Counted from the stretch's first letter, positions 9,041-18,555 are shown. The stretch: DNA of 64,000 bases from Mucilaginibacter sp. (GCA_028288305.1 JAQBOA010000052.1:1-64000); one strand, 5' to 3'. Notes: generated by a model from the letters alone, not told the origin. Made by a program: numbers and translations.

Positions 9041-9715
9041 ATGAGTAATCAAATTATAATTGCCATTGATGGGTATTCGTCATGCGGAAAAAGTACGCTT
9101 GCTAAGGCTTTAGCTAAAGAGCTTCATTTTATTTATGTAGATAGTGGTGCGATGTACCGGGCGGTTGCATTATACTTTTTGCGTAATAACATCAATCTTA
9201 ATGATCACAACGAGGTAGTTGAGGCTTTAAAAAACATCCATTTAAACTTTCATTCGCGTGATTATAAAACGCATATCACTTTAAATGATGAAGATGTATC
9301 CAGTGAGATAAGGCAAATGCCGGTATCGGAAAGAGTTAGTTCAGTTGCAGCTATACACGAAGTACGTATGGAAATGGTAAAACAGCAGCAGCGCATGGGC
9401 AAGATAAAAAACATTGTTATGGATGGCCGGGATATTGGTACAACCGTATTTCCAACAGCAACAGTGAAAATTTTTATGACTGCCGATCCAAAAGTACGTG
9501 CAGAAAGACGCTATAAAGAGCTTCTGCCTGCAAACCCGGGAATCACCCTGGAAGAAGTTTTCGAAAACCTCGCCCATCGTGATTATCAGGACACAACACG
9601 TGCCGAAAGTCCACTAAGGCGTGCTGAAGATGCTATTATATTGGATAACACAGATCTTACCCCCGACGAACAATTATTGTTTGCATTGAGCAAAGTGGAA
9701 CCATTTCTTTCTTGA
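9041..9715 (+). CDS. cmk: Cytidylate kinase
   Basis: Phosphorylates CMP and dCMP with ATP in the cytoplasm. The 224 residues match the usual length. The P-loop is GYSSCGKST (residues 11-19), followed by YVDSGAMYRA, the CMP-binding DGRDIGT (about 129-135) and the lid region with RAERRYKELL and DTTRAESPLRRAEDAI. The start is ATG 9041, near a weak promoter (TATTTTAG at 9027-9034). It stands alone between repeats, divergent from arfB. Confidence 0.96.
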   Translation: MSNQIIIAIDGYSSCGKSTLAKALAKELHFIYVDSGAMYRAVALYFLRNNINLNDHNEVVEALKNIHLNFHSRDYKTHITLNDEDVSSEIRQMPVSERVSSVAAIHEVRMEMVKQQQRMGKIKNIVMDGRDIGTTVFPTATVKIFMTADPKVRAERRYKELLPANPGITLEEVFENLAHRDYQDTTRAESPLRRAEDAIILDNTDLTPDEQLLFALSKVEPFLS

Positions 9716-9719
9716 TCTA

Positions 9720-9862
9720 AGATTTACGAATTACCATTTACGATTTTTTATTTTATCCGCCTGCCAGCTGATTGATATGCGATTTAGGATTTTTTTACTA
9801 GCAGATTGAATCCTGTTCATCCTTAAATCCTGTCAATCCTGATTCAGACAAAAGCGAGTGCA
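9720..9862. repeat. Intergenic repeat family: AATCCTGTCAATCCTGATTC words
   Basis: Between convergent cmk and the dCMP deaminase gene. The left part carries gatttacgaatt/catttacgatttt words; the right part carries AATCCTG(TT)CATCC, AAATCCTGTCAATCCTGA in near-tandem. Similar sequences are familiar from intergenic regions of many Bacteroidota genomes. No coding potential. Confidence 0.65.
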
Positions 9863-9863
9863 A

Positions 9864-10319
9864 TCATTCCCCCTCAAACTTCACAGCTTTTACGCCAAAA
9901 CGGTTTAAAAAATCAACGCCCTCATCGCTGGATATTCCCTTATAAGCGGCATAAGACTTGTCAAAAAATACTTTTTTTATACCTGCCGAAAAAATTAGCC
10001 GTGAACAAGGCAAACAGGGCGATAAAGTGGTGTACAGGGTTGCCCCTTCCAGGTTAGCTCCATTTTTTACAGCATATAGAATGGCATTCTCTTCGGCATG
10101 TAATGCAAGTGAGCAGCTTCCCTTTGAATCGCGGGGACAGCCGGTCTCAGGCCATTCCTCATCACAGTTATGTGTACCTGCCGGAGGGCCATTATAGCCT
10201 ATGGAAATGATACGGGTATCCTTTGTTAAAACGGCACCGACCTGGGCCTTAACGCAATGTGAGCGTTTAGCCAGGTCGGTTGCCAGGTTCATAAAAATAT
10301 GATCGAATGATAATTTCAT
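9864..10319 (-). CDS. Deoxycytidylate deaminase
   Basis: A 151-residue zinc enzyme that deaminates dCMP to dUMP for dTMP synthesis. The zinc ligands and catalytic Glu are in LHAEEN (His74, Glu76) and PCLPC (Cys102, Cys105). The nucleotide-binding segment GYNGPPAGTHNCDEEW and the extra Cys/His insertion typical of dCMP deaminases (NCDEEWPETGCPRDSKGSCSLALHAE) are present, which separates it from cytidine deaminases and TadA. It resembles ComEB. A TCATT-type repeat lies directly upstream. Confidence 0.9.
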   Translation of the reverse strand: MKLSFDHIFMNLATDLAKRSHCVKAQVGAVLTKDTRIISIGYNGPPAGTHNCDEEWPETGCPRDSKGSCSLALHAEENAILYAVKNGANLEGATLYTTLSPCLPCSRLIFSAGIKKVFFDKSYAAYKGISSDEGVDFLNRFGVKAVKFEGE

Positions 10320-10402
10320 AAAATGTCATTGGTCATTGGTCATTAGGTCATTGGTCATTATTGAATATTCCAATGACTAATGACCCAATGACCAATGACT
10401 AA
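10320..10402. repeat. Intergenic repeat family: (TCATTGG/TCATTAG)n hairpin
   Basis: Four near-tandem GTCATTGGTCATTAGGTCATT-like units are followed, after a short loop, by reverse-complement units (CCAATGACTAATGAC and so on). The whole gap can form a hairpin. The same family recurs at 33592-33669, 47193-47226 and 54553-54701. Confidence 0.85.
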
Positions 10403-10404
10403 AA

Positions 10405-12039
10405 TCAGTGTCCCCCAGAAGCTTCCACATGGTCAATATCAATACCTTGTTTCCGTAATACAGAACCAGCTTTCCATGCAAAAAATGCAAGGTATAAAAA
10501 GCCGAATACCGGTACGATGTAGGAAAGGTGTATCCCGCTAATCCCTGGAAAAGCATGTTGACTGGTATCAGCCAATATACCTTGTACAGGAGGGATTATA
10601 GAACCACCCAATATCATCATGATTAAGAAGGCCGAACCCTGAGGGGTGTATTTTCCTAAACCTGCAACAGCTAAAGCGAAAATTGAAGGCCACATGATTG
10701 AACAGCATAAACCACCGCTGATAAAGGCGAACTGGCCTACACTCCCGGTGGTTAGCAAGCCTATCACCATGGCCATTGCACCTAATAAACCAAAAATGGT
10801 TAAAGTGCGAACAGGCTTTTGCTGACCAACATAAAAGCCTATCACTAAAATTGCAACGCAAAGCCCATAGATATACAAATTGCTGATATTGGCGCCGCTT
10901 AAATAATTAACAAGCAACACCACGCCGAATGCGAAGAAAGGGACAACTACTGTAAGAATGTTTTTGGTTATTTTAGAGAGGTCAAAAACTGCAATTGCTC
11001 CGGTCCAGCGGCCAATCATTAAGCTTCCCCAATATAATGAAATATACGGTGCTATCCCTGCTGCTGTAAAGTTTCCAAACTCCGGGGTTTTAAGTAATGC
11101 ACCCATGTTACTTTGAATAGTAACTTCAACACCAACATAAGTAAATATGGCTATCATACCATAAATTAATTGCGGGTATTGCATAGCTCCCCAGCCATCT
11201 TTACTTTTTCCTGCAAGCGATAATGATACGATAAGTGTTATTAAAATAATAGCTAAAGCTGCATATACAAATAAGGCTTTAGAAATACCGGTAAAATCAC
11301 TTAAAGGGCTTGCAGCCATCACTAAACAAAAGGCAATAAATATGATAAATAGAGGGAAATTCGTTTTGTGACTTGCTTCAATCTTTTCATCGCTGGTTAC
11401 TTTAGGCAGCTTTGATACCCAAAAGAAAATAGCGACAGCAATATAAAGGCCTGCCAGGATAAAATATAAATTGTTTATAGCTGTTATCTTAACATCGGCA
11501 GCAGGGATTAATTTGCTGGCACTGCCAAACAAAACAATACTAACTATAACCGGCCCCAATAAAGTACCGAAATTGTTTACTCCGCCCGCAAGGTTTAAGC
11601 GGTTTGTACCTGTTTCTGGTGTTCCCAGGGCAATAACAAATGGATTGGCGGCTGTTTGCTGTAGCGAGAACCCTAAAGCGATTACAAAGAAAGCGCCCAA
11701 AATAAATCCGAATGAGCCTGAATTAACCGCCGGAACCATTAAAAGAGCTCCTATTGCTGATAGAACCAAGCCATAAATAATACCGTTTTTATAACCTAAT
11801 TTATTCAGGATATCAACTCTTGTTATCTGTGATGCAAAATACAAACCAAGTGAACCAATGAAATACCCCCCGTAAAAGGTAAAATCAATTAATTGCGATT
11901 CGAACTGGGTTAAATTAAAGTGTGCTTTACAAAAAGGTATAAAAATACCATTAGAGGCGGCTAAAAAGCCCCAGAAGAAAAATACGGTTATGATCGTGTA
12001 CAACGCTGAGCCATAACTTTTTGACTTGTTTTGTTCCAT
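10405..12039 (-). CDS. Sugar MFS transporter (FucP family)
   Basis: An inner-membrane proton-coupled sugar importer of 544 residues with about 12-14 hydrophobic helices. The N-terminal helix [45 protein letters not shown] matches the FucP/glucose-galactose porter branch of the major facilitator superfamily, as does the [13 protein letters not shown] segment. It is somewhat longer than E. coli FucP (438 residues) because of extra loops and helices in the middle, as in Bacteroidota homologues. Which hexose it takes up cannot be told from sequence. Confidence 0.88.
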   Translation of the reverse strand: MEQNKSKSYGSALYTIITVFFFWGFLAASNGIFIPFCKAHFNLTQFESQLIDFTFYGGYFIGSLGLYFASQITRVDILNKLGYKNGIIYGLVLSAIGALLMVPAVNSGSFGFILGAFFVIALGFSLQQTAANPFVIALGTPETGTNRLNLAGGVNNFGTLLGPVIVSIVLFGSASKLIPAADVKITAINNLYFILAGLYIAVAIFFWVSKLPKVTSDEKIEASHKTNFPLFIIFIAFCLVMAASPLSDFTGISKALFVYAALAIILITLIVSLSLAGKSKDGWGAMQYPQLIYGMIAIFTYVGVEVTIQSNMGALLKTPEFGNFTAAGIAPYISLYWGSLMIGRWTGAIAVFDLSKITKNILTVVVPFFAFGVVLLVNYLSGANISNLYIYGLCVAILVIGFYVGQQKPVRTLTIFGLLGAMAMVIGLLTTGSVGQFAFISGGLCCSIMWPSIFALAVAGLGKYTPQGSAFLIMMILGGSIIPPVQGILADTSQHAFPGISGIHLSYIVPVFGFLYLAFFAWKAGSVLRKQGIDIDHVEASGGH

Positions 12040-12202
12040 TTTTAAATTAGATTAAAAAATCAGGTTAGTTTGAAAAACTAAACTTAGACAAATTTTATAA
12101 TTCTACTATATTTTTTAATTATTTAATCACAATTTTAAGTTTGGTTGTTTAATATATAATATTGCATATTCGCGATTAAAATGGAGCATATAATCTAAAT
12201 TA

Positions 12203-12859
12203 ATGATAGAAGCTGTTATTTCAGGTATTGGGTTTGGATTAGTACTCACGTTTTTGACCGGCCCCATATTTTTCGCCTTAATAAAAACAAGCATAGAAAA
12301 AGGCTTTCACGCAGGTGCTGCTTTGGCTTTGGGAGTAGTTACCAGTGATATGGTTTTTGTTGGCGCCATTTTATTTGGCTCTCAGTACTTTGATATAACC
12401 GCCCACGACAAAACCTTAGCCGGCATAATTGGCAGTTGCGTTTTGTTTACAATAGGTATTTATTACCTGTTTAAAAAAGCAAAAATTAATTATGATAACA
12501 CCGTGCCGACTAAAATGCACCGGGCAGGCTATTTTTTAAAGGGCTTTGTAATGTGTATTTTCAATCCTACAATCCTCTTCCATTGGACAGTAGTGATTGG
12601 AGCGGCAAGTACAGTTTATCATGCCGGGGTTCATAACAGGTCACTGAAAATAGCCATTATGTTTTTGACCATCCTCATAGTACAATTTGGACTTGATACT
12701 ACCAAAGCCTTTTATGCCAATAAATTGCGGGATAAAATATCTGTAAAATTCATACACCGCCTTAATGAGGTAGCCGGTATAGCGCTTATCATTGCTTCAC
12801 TTGTATTGCTGGATAAACTGGTAACTCATTTTATTTTTTCACCACCAGCGGGAGCGTAG
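12203..12859 (+). CDS. LysE-family amino-acid exporter
   Basis: A 218-residue inner-membrane protein with about six helices. The N-terminal GIGFGLVLTFLTGPIFFALIKTSIEKGFHAG matches the LysE/RhtB signature (GPxxxLxxxxSxxxGxxAG), and FNPTILFHW in helix 4 matches the conserved NP(K/T) region. The family exports amino acids or related metabolites; the substrate is unknown. It is divergent from the MFS gene and convergent with the PurF-like gene. Confidence 0.85.
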   Translation: MIEAVISGIGFGLVLTFLTGPIFFALIKTSIEKGFHAGAALALGVVTSDMVFVGAILFGSQYFDITAHDKTLAGIIGSCVLFTIGIYYLFKKAKINYDNTVPTKMHRAGYFLKGFVMCIFNPTILFHWTVVIGAASTVYHAGVHNRSLKIAIMFLTILIVQFGLDTTKAFYANKLRDKISVKFIHRLNEVAGIALIIASLVLLDKLVTHFIFSPPAGA

Positions 12860-12946
12860 ATTGTTCATTGTTGATGGTTTATAGTTCATAGTAGAATGTT
12901 GAAATTTTAAGATTAATTGTCCTGCCATGAACCACGAACTATCAAC

Positions 12947-14854
12947 CTACATATACCCTCTCTGATTTTTTCCTTCCATCCAGTTTACAAAGGCGCGGTT
13001 TACTACTTTATTACCACCTGGTGTTGGGTAATTGCCAGAAAAATACCAATCGCCGGTATGGCCGGGACAAGCCTTGTGCAGATTATCAAGCGTTTGATAA
13101 ATCACTTCCACTTTGCAATTTATAGTTGGCGGTGTAATGATCTTGGCTATACGGTCCGATATTTCCTGATCAGTAAATTGCTCATATATCGCCTTAACAT
13201 AATTGGTAACGCTTTCTTTGGGCAGTGAGGCGCTGTCTTTACATTGCTGGTAAACTTTCAGAATAACATCTTCCTTGCCGGCATCCTTCAGCAAACTTAT
13301 TGCAGCTTCAAAAGCTACAAACTCACCCATGCGCGACATATCAATGCCATAACAATCCGGGTAACGGATCTGCGGAGCTGACGATACAACTACAATTTTT
13401 TTAGGACCCAGCCGGTCCAGTATTTTCAGGATACTTTGTTTAAGGGTAGTTCCCCTTACTATCGAGTCGTCAAGTACTACTAAGGTATCAGCGCCCTTTT
13501 TTATTAGGCCGTAAGTAGTATCATAAACATGGGCAACCATTTCACTGCGGTCGGCATCCTGAGTTATAAAAGTGCGCAGCTTGACGTCTTTAATTGCAAT
13601 TTTTTCAACCCTCGGTGCCATAGAAAGCACTTCTGTCAGTTCCTTTTCACTTATCTTATCCTCACGGTTTAGTAATTTGTCACGCTGGTATTTTTTTATA
13701 TACTTATGAATTCCCTCAACCATGCCATAAAAAGCTACTTCAGCTGTGTTTGGAATGTATGAAAAAACCGTGTTTTTAATATTGTTATCAACGCTTTCTA
13801 ATATCTGCGGACAAAGCAACCTGCCTAATTGTTTACGTTCTTTGTATATAGAAGCATCGCTTCCCCGCGAAAAATAAATACGTTCAAAAGAACAGGCCTT
13901 TTTTTCCTGTGGCTCGCTAAACATATCCTCGCTTATCTTGCCATTCTTTTTAACAATCAGGGCATGGCCAGGTTTAATTTCCTTAATGTCTTCTATCGGA
14001 ATATTAAATGCAGTTTGTATAGCCGGGCGCTCGGAAGCAGCCACCACTATTTCGTCATTATAATAATAATAGGCAGGCCTTATACCAACCGGATCGCGCA
14101 TTACAAAAGCATCACCATGTCCTAATATTCCGGCAATGGTATAACCTCCATCCCAATTTTTTGCCGATTTACGCAATATCTTAGCCACATCCATATCATT
14201 GGCAATCAGTTTACTGATCTCAATATTATCATCCAGCCCTTCTCTTTTATATTGGTCAAACAAGCCCTGGTTTTCGGTATCTATAAAATGCCCAATCTTT
14301 TCCAGCACAGTTACAGTATCTGCTTTTTCCTTCGGATGCTGTCCCAGGTCATAAAGTTGCTGCAATAATTCATCAACATTGGTCATGTTAAAATTACCTG
14401 CAATAACCAGGTTACGGGTCATCCAATTGTTCTGCCTCAAAAACGGGTGGCAATTTTCAATGCTATTTTTTCCATGTGTGCCATAGCGCAGGTGACCTAA
14501 TAATACTTCCCCGGCAAAGCTTACATTTTCCTTAAGCCAATCGGCATCAGCCATTTTTTCGGGCGTGTTCTTTTGTATATCAACAAATTTCTTTTGTATG
14601 TATTCAAAAATATCCGCAACAGCGTTCGAAGCCATGGAACGGTGCCTGCTTATGTACCGTTTACCTGGCTCAATATCCAGTTTAATGGTAGCCACACCAG
14701 CGCCATCCTGACCCCGGTTATGCTGTTTTTCCATTAAAAGGTAAAGTTTGTTTATGCCATATAAGGCGGTTCCGTATTTTTGATGGTAAAAGGATAACGG
14801 CTTTAAAAGGCGGATAAATGCAACTCCGCATTCATGTTTAATCTGATCACTCAT
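12947..14854 (-). CDS. Amidophosphoribosyltransferase-like protein, long Bacteroidota paralogue
   Basis: The N-terminal class II glutamine amidotransferase domain starts at Cys9 (MSDQIKHECGVAF; the nucleophile becomes N-terminal after propeptide removal) and carries RGQDGAG and LGHLRYGTHG motifs. The phosphoribosyltransferase domain has the PRPP loop LVVLDDSIVRGTT near residues 455-468. At 635 residues it is well over a canonical PurF (about 470-505), with insertions around 70-110 and 350-420 and a C-terminal extension. Bacteroidota often carry such a long paralogue beside ordinary PurF. Whether it makes phosphoribosylamine is not shown. An exact -7 box (minus strand, 14872-14879) lies 17 bases upstream of the start. 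Confidence 0.85.
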   Translation of the reverse strand: MSDQIKHECGVAFIRLLKPLSFYHQKYGTALYGINKLYLLMEKQHNRGQDGAGVATIKLDIEPGKRYISRHRSMASNAVADIFEYIQKKFVDIQKNTPEKMADADWLKENVSFAGEVLLGHLRYGTHGKNSIENCHPFLRQNNWMTRNLVIAGNFNMTNVDELLQQLYDLGQHPKEKADTVTVLEKIGHFIDTENQGLFDQYKREGLDDNIEISKLIANDMDVAKILRKSAKNWDGGYTIAGILGHGDAFVMRDPVGIRPAYYYYNDEIVVAASERPAIQTAFNIPIEDIKEIKPGHALIVKKNGKISEDMFSEPQEKKACSFERIYFSRGSDASIYKERKQLGRLLCPQILESVDNNIKNTVFSYIPNTAEVAFYGMVEGIHKYIKKYQRDKLLNREDKISEKELTEVLSMAPRVEKIAIKDVKLRTFITQDADRSEMVAHVYDTTYGLIKKGADTLVVLDDSIVRGTTLKQSILKILDRLGPKKIVVVSSAPQIRYPDCYGIDMSRMGEFVAFEAAISLLKDAGKEDVILKVYQQCKDSASLPKESVTNYVKAIYEQFTDQEISDRIAKIITPPTINCKVEVIYQTLDNLHKACPGHTGDWYFSGNYPTPGGNKVVNRAFVNWMEGKNQRGYM

Positions 14855-14935
14855 GATTGGTAATGAGCCCGCAAAGGTATAATAATAAAGCTAAATCTTT
14901 AAATTAACAATGTCATTAAATTGCATTAATATCAA

Positions 14936-15100
14936 ATTGGTGGGTGGTTAGATGAGAATGGTGAATTGTTACATTGCGTACTGTTTTATTGTTGTACGGT
15001 GGGTCAATTATTCACCTAATCAACTACTCACTTAATCAACCAATACTGTTAATTGTTAATTTTACAAACCAGTTATTCACCTAATCAATAATCAACAAAT
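14936..15100. repeat. Intergenic repeat family: CACCTAATCAACTACTCAC words
   Basis: Gap between the divergent PurF-like and sugar-isomerase genes. The left half has TGGGTGGTTAGATGAGAATGG; the right half has three copies of TTCACCTAATCAA / CACTTAATCAACC. The copies can pair imperfectly. It is the same family as the block at 8932-9020. Confidence 0.7.
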
Positions 15101-15108
15101 CTTCAAAC

Positions 15109-15963
15109 ATGAAAAAATTATCAACCGGCTTGTGTTTATTATTTACGTTATGGCAGGCAAACTGTCTGGCTCAAAAAAGTAAAACATTGTTTACTAATGC
15201 AATAGGCGTACAAATGTACACATATCGTAATAGTTATGCCAATGGTGTTGCAGCCGTGCTGGATACCATTAAATCTTTAGGAATAACTGAAGTAGAAGGC
15301 CCGAATCCTAAAAACATAAGCCCTGATGAATTTAAAAAAATGCTGGATGAGCGCAATATCACCATGCCTTCCATCGGCGCAGATTATGGGTTGATTACTA
15401 AAGATCCGGAATCGGTTATAAAGCAGGCCAAATTTTTCGGTGCTAAATATGTAATGGTGGCATGGATACCACATGGTAAAACTTTTATTATTGATGATGC
15501 TAAAAAAGCTGTTGAGGATTTTAACCGGGTTGGTAAAGTTTTAAAAGAAAATGGCTTAACGCTTTGCTACCACGATCATGGTTATGAGTTTGGCCCTTAC
15601 GGCGATGGTACTTTATTCGATTATATCGCTCAAAACACCGATCCCAAATATATATCCTTTGAAATGGATATTATGTGGACGTTTCACGGAGGAGCTGATC
15701 CGGCCAAATTGCTTTATAAATACAAAGGCCGCTGGAAACTGGCGCACCTTAAAGATATCCGTAAGGGCATTGCCAACGATCTTACCGGCGGAACAGATAC
15801 CCATAACGACGTAGCCGTAAGTACAGGCCAGATCAATTATCCAGAAGTACTAAAAGCAGCAAAAGCAGTTGGCATAAAGCATTATTTTATTGAAGACGAA
15901 AGCCCTGATCATGCTACGCAGATTCCGGTTACTATTGCTTATTTGAAAGAGGTGAAGGAATAA
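15109..15963 (+). CDS. Secreted sugar-phosphate isomerase/epimerase-like TIM barrel
   Basis: A 284-residue protein with a signal peptide (about 1-21) and an AP-endonuclease-2/xylose-isomerase-like barrel: IGVQMYTYRNS (strand 1), YVMVAWIPHG, LCYHDHGYEF (metal-binding His region), SFEMDIMWTFHGGADP (metal-binding Glu/Asp) and HYFIEDESPDH. In Bacteroidota, exported members of this family are found with DUF1080 and Gfo/Idh proteins and have been tied to 3-keto-glycoside metabolism; this window encodes both of those partners at 59.4-61.6 kb. The exact substrate is unknown. Confidence 0.85.
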   Translation: MKKLSTGLCLLFTLWQANCLAQKSKTLFTNAIGVQMYTYRNSYANGVAAVLDTIKSLGITEVEGPNPKNISPDEFKKMLDERNITMPSIGADYGLITKDPESVIKQAKFFGAKYVMVAWIPHGKTFIIDDAKKAVEDFNRVGKVLKENGLTLCYHDHGYEFGPYGDGTLFDYIAQNTDPKYISFEMDIMWTFHGGADPAKLLYKYKGRWKLAHLKDIRKGIANDLTGGTDTHNDVAVSTGQINYPEVLKAAKAVGIKHYFIEDESPDHATQIPVTIAYLKEVKE

Positions 15964-15979
15964 AGTCAATATAAAATCG

Positions 15980-16078
15980 ATGTCATTTCGAACGATAGAA
16001 AGAAAACTTATAAGACTTATATAGTCCGCCTTGCAAATTTTACAAGGTTTCTCACTCGTTCCTCGTTCGAAATGACAT
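15980..16078. repeat. Inverted repeat, ATGTCATTTCGAACGA family
   Basis: Perfect 16-bp arms, ATGTCATTTCGAACGA at 15980-15995 and its reverse complement at 16063-16078, flank about 67 bp of intervening sequence that includes TTGCAAATTTTACAAGG. It resembles intergenic BIME/MITE-like elements (GTCATTTCGAACGAG) common in Bacteroidota. It has no reading frame, so any mobility would depend on a protein made elsewhere. Confidence 0.85.
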
Positions 16079-16146
16079 TTTTTTTATTCATAAGTCCACA
16101 CTTAGATTGAGGGAAAAAGAACATCAACTATAAACTCACCCTATAA

Positions 16147-16692
16147 CTATAGATTTCCACTTTTGCCCGCCAATCGATTCTTAATAGATTTTAAGTATGA
16201 TTCATAACTGAAATTAAGTAAACTGCCGGAGAAAAAATCTTTTGTTAAATAATTACCATTTATCATCGGCACTTCGTTTATAAAACCCAATAACATCAAC
16301 TTGTCGTTTTCCAATTGTTCTTTATCTAACCTTATTTTTAACAATTCAGCCTCTAACATTTCTGAATTTATTGAATTCATGCGGGCGTTTTCTAATTCAA
16401 TTGCTTTTTCACTTAGGCTGTTGTTTATAGCGCTTATTTCTTCCTCTTTTTCGGTTAATATTATTTTTAAGTTCTCTGTTCTTTTTTTAAACATCTCGGT
16501 TACTACAACATCATTTTTTTCCTTTTCAGCCTCCAATAATTCCCTTAAATGGATTATTTGAGCCTCTTTGGTTTTAATGATCTCATCCTTTGCCTCTTTT
16601 ATTTTTGTATCACTTAAAATCTTGCTGATTCCCTGGATAATTATTCCTAAGCCTAATACTATATTTATAATTATTGACCAATCCCAACTCAT
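16147..16692 (-). CDS. Hypothetical membrane-anchored coiled-coil protein
   Basis: A 181-residue protein with one N-terminal hydrophobic helix (WSIIINIVLGLGIIIQGISKIL) followed by a long heptad-patterned, Glu/Lys-rich coiled coil (about 30-135) and a short C-terminal domain (MLLGFINEVPMINGNYLTKDFF...). An exact -7 box (CAAAAATA on the plus strand at 16713-16720, i.e. TATTTTTG on the coding strand) lies 20 bases upstream. Function unknown. Confidence 0.65.
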   Translation of the reverse strand: MSWDWSIIINIVLGLGIIIQGISKILSDTKIKEAKDEIIKTKEAQIIHLRELLEAEKEKNDVVVTEMFKKRTENLKIILTEKEEEISAINNSLSEKAIELENARMNSINSEMLEAELLKIRLDKEQLENDKLMLLGFINEVPMINGNYLTKDFFSGSLLNFSYESYLKSIKNRLAGKSGNL

Positions 16693-16817
16693 ACTTATTT
16701 AATTATAATTAACAAAAATACACATTGTATAATTTATTATTATATAAAGAAACTTAACCAATCGGAAATTAAAAAGACAATATTTTATTAGGGGGTTCAG
16801 TATAAGCCTGTATTCGC

Positions 16818-16920
16818 ATCACCCCAGCCCTCTCCAATGGAGAGGGAGCTTAAAAGATACAAAATTAGCCGCCTTGCTATTCAAAGTCCTCTCCTTTGGA
16901 GAGGATTTAGGTGAGGCTAA
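16818..16920. repeat. Palindromic repeat, CCCTCTCCAAAGGAGAGGG family
   Basis: Two palindromic modules: CCCTCTCCAATGGAGAGGG at about 16828-16846 and GTCCTCTCCTTTGGAGAGGA near 16886-16905, flanked by TCACCCC on the left and GGTGAGGC on the right. The same element occurs inside the VKOR-like gene at 41021-41100, and a decayed version lies near 56250-56335. Together with the RNA-like segment downstream it fills the gene-free stretch 16693-17191. Confidence 0.85.
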
Positions 16921-17034
16921 GCCACAAAACTTAAACCATCCTGTATTTTTTGCTTAAAGCCGAACACCTATTGTTCGGTTCTGATACATATGCAAACTAA
17001 AAAAATACATTAAATTACTTAAAATCAATTAATT

Positions 17035-17180
17035 ACGTTGTTGGCACTGAATTTTCAAGGAGATCTCAAATGGTATAAAGAGCTTAGGTCTTTAACAGGA
17101 GATCTGAGGTTTAGTTGGTTCAATAGTTTAGTGAGCTATTGTTATGCGTTCCGGGGTGAGATACGGAACGCATTTTTTTT
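17035..17180 (+). ncRNA. Possible small RNA with its own terminator
   Basis: The stretch upstream of the terminator at 17144 contains no credible gene (the only frame starts with TTG and reads through the hairpins), yet it folds well. Stem 1 is CTTAGGTCT 17083-17091 with AGATCTGAG 17100-17108; stem 2 is CAATAG 17121-17126 with CTATTG 17136-17141; then the terminator follows. A second AGATCT at 17061 could compete with stem 1. No match to a known RNA family was recognised and there is no good promoter box, so this is tentative. Confidence 0.3.
17144..17180 (+). terminator. Strong intrinsic terminator without an upstream gene
   Basis: Perfect 10-bp stem ATGCGTTCCG / CGGAACGCAT with a 10-base loop, followed by eight T. 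Oriented on the plus strand, while the nearest genes on both sides are on the minus strand. Nearly the same hairpin occurs at 23652-23686. Confidence 0.85.
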
Positions 17181-17191
17181 ATTAAAAGCAA

Positions 17192-17710
17192 TTATTCTCT
17201 TTCAGTTAAAAAGTTCAATTGTCCTATGTGATAGCTTAGATGATTAGTCCGGCTAATCAGTACATTTAATTTGTTACGCATTGGGTCAATTGCAAAGTCT
17301 TCTTCTGAAACTTTTGTATGTCTTCCCAGCCATTCATCCGGATGCATTTTATTAAAGTGGGCTGTAAGCGCGATGTTTATTGTTTCCCAATTTTCTTTTA
17401 AATCTTCGAGGAATGGAATCTCCGCAAAAAACTTGTCGGGATTTTTACTGAACAATTCTTCCAATTGAGGGAATAATCTTTCGCCAATACCGAACAATGG
17501 CAGCATACCGTCACTCGCTGAAATGAGATGACCCAGGATATATATGGCCCTGTTACGCCCTGGAGCTACCTCTTGCAGGTAAATATCATCCTCATATTTA
17601 TTAAAAAAGGTTGTTACTGCTTTATTTTGCGATATCCACGCATTAATTACCTGTTTAATAACTTGTTCGGTTAATAATACAGCGGGATCATTTATAGTTT
17701 GATGGTTCAT
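17192..17710 (-). CDS. DinB-family protein
   Basis: A 172-residue four-helix-bundle protein of the DinB/YfiT type. The metal-binding histidine triad is visible as His in YILGHLI (about residue 62) and His in RTNHLSYHIGQL (about 157 and 161). DinB proteins bind a divalent metal; many are thiol-dependent transferases or of unknown function. It lies downstream of an SDR and an ArsR gene on the same strand but is separated from them by a terminator. Confidence 0.8.
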   Translation of the reverse strand: MNHQTINDPAVLLTEQVIKQVINAWISQNKAVTTFFNKYEDDIYLQEVAPGRNRAIYILGHLISASDGMLPLFGIGERLFPQLEELFSKNPDKFFAEIPFLEDLKENWETINIALTAHFNKMHPDEWLGRHTKVSEEDFAIDPMRNKLNVLISRTNHLSYHIGQLNFLTERE

Positions 17711-17734
17711 AATTGTTTTTAGTTTAAAGATTAT

Positions 17735-17767
17735 AACAGGCTGAAATTATATATTCCAGCCTGTTTA
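17735..17767 (-). terminator. Intrinsic terminator after the SDR gene
   Basis: Stem AACAGGCTG (17735-17743) / CAGCCTGTT (17757-17765) with an AT loop and AT-rich flanks. It lies between the SDR and DinB genes on the minus strand and would end the SDR transcript. The same stem core (AACAGGCTG) is used in the terminator at 24595-24627. Confidence 0.7.
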
Positions 17768-17786
17768 TTTAATAAATGCAACCGAA

Positions 17787-18536
17787 TTAAATCATTGAGT
17801 AGCCTCCGTCGAGTACCAGATCGCCCCCTATCATAAATTTCGAATCATCAGAAGCAAGGTAAAGGAAACCTTCAGCTATTTCTTCAGATGTTCCAAGCCG
17901 TTTTATAGGAGTAATATCTGCCATATAAACTTTCATGCCATCTATCTGCTCCTGTGTCGAGCCATTACGACCAAATATCGGTGTTTCAACCGGACCAGGA
18001 GAAAGCACATTTACCCGGATTTGCCTGTCTAATAATTCTGCTGAAAAGCCTCTGGCCAATGAACGGACAGCTGCTTTTGTAGCAGCATAAGCCGATGCTG
18101 TTGCCATTCCCTTTGTACTGACACCTGAAGAGGTAAGAATAATTGACGCGCCATTATTTAAATAAGGTAATGCCTTTTGTACAGAAAAGAAAGCCCCTTT
18201 AAAATTAATGTCGCTGGTTTGATCAAACATTTCTTCGGTATAATCGGCTAATGGTGCTGCTGTAAAAACTCCTGCGTTTACTACCAGCACATCTATTTTT
18301 CCAAATGTTTCGGTTACTTTCTGATATACACCTGTAATATTTTTCAAATCAGAAACATCACTTACTAAGCCTATTGCGTCATTCCCAATTTCAGCAACTG
18401 CACTATCTAATGTTGCCTGGTTACGGCCGGTTATGGCCACTTTAGCGCCCTGCCCAGCATATAACTTTGCTGTGGCTAATCCGATACCGCTGTTACCACC
18501 TGTAACTACTGCTACTTTGTTTTGTAATTTTTTCAT
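17787..18536 (-). CDS. SDR-family oxidoreductase
   Basis: A 249-residue NAD(P)-dependent short-chain dehydrogenase. The cofactor motif is VVTGGNSGIGLATA (about 9-22), then NAG (about 88-90), the catalytic Ser in SSGVS and YAATK (Tyr about 151, Lys 155), and the C-terminal GGDLVLDGGYSMI. The substrate cannot be told. The gene lies 141 bp downstream of an arsR-type gene on the same strand, and ATCGA motifs in the gap suggest regulation by that protein. Confidence 0.9.
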   Translation of the reverse strand: MKKLQNKVAVVTGGNSGIGLATAKLYAGQGAKVAITGRNQATLDSAVAEIGNDAIGLVSDVSDLKNITGVYQKVTETFGKIDVLVVNAGVFTAAPLADYTEEMFDQTSDINFKGAFFSVQKALPYLNNGASIILTSSGVSTKGMATASAYAATKAAVRSLARGFSAELLDRQIRVNVLSPGPVETPIFGRNGSTQEQIDGMKVYMADITPIKRLGTSEEIAEGFLYLASDDSKFMIGGDLVLDGGYSMI

Positions 18537-18555
18537 TTTAAATTGATTAATAATT

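Noticed and set aside
17038..17247. Plus-strand frame of 69 residues between the intergenic repeat and DinB
   Set aside because: It starts with TTG, runs through a strong terminator and overlaps the DinB end; codon pattern is not protein-like. Treated as RNA or terminator instead.
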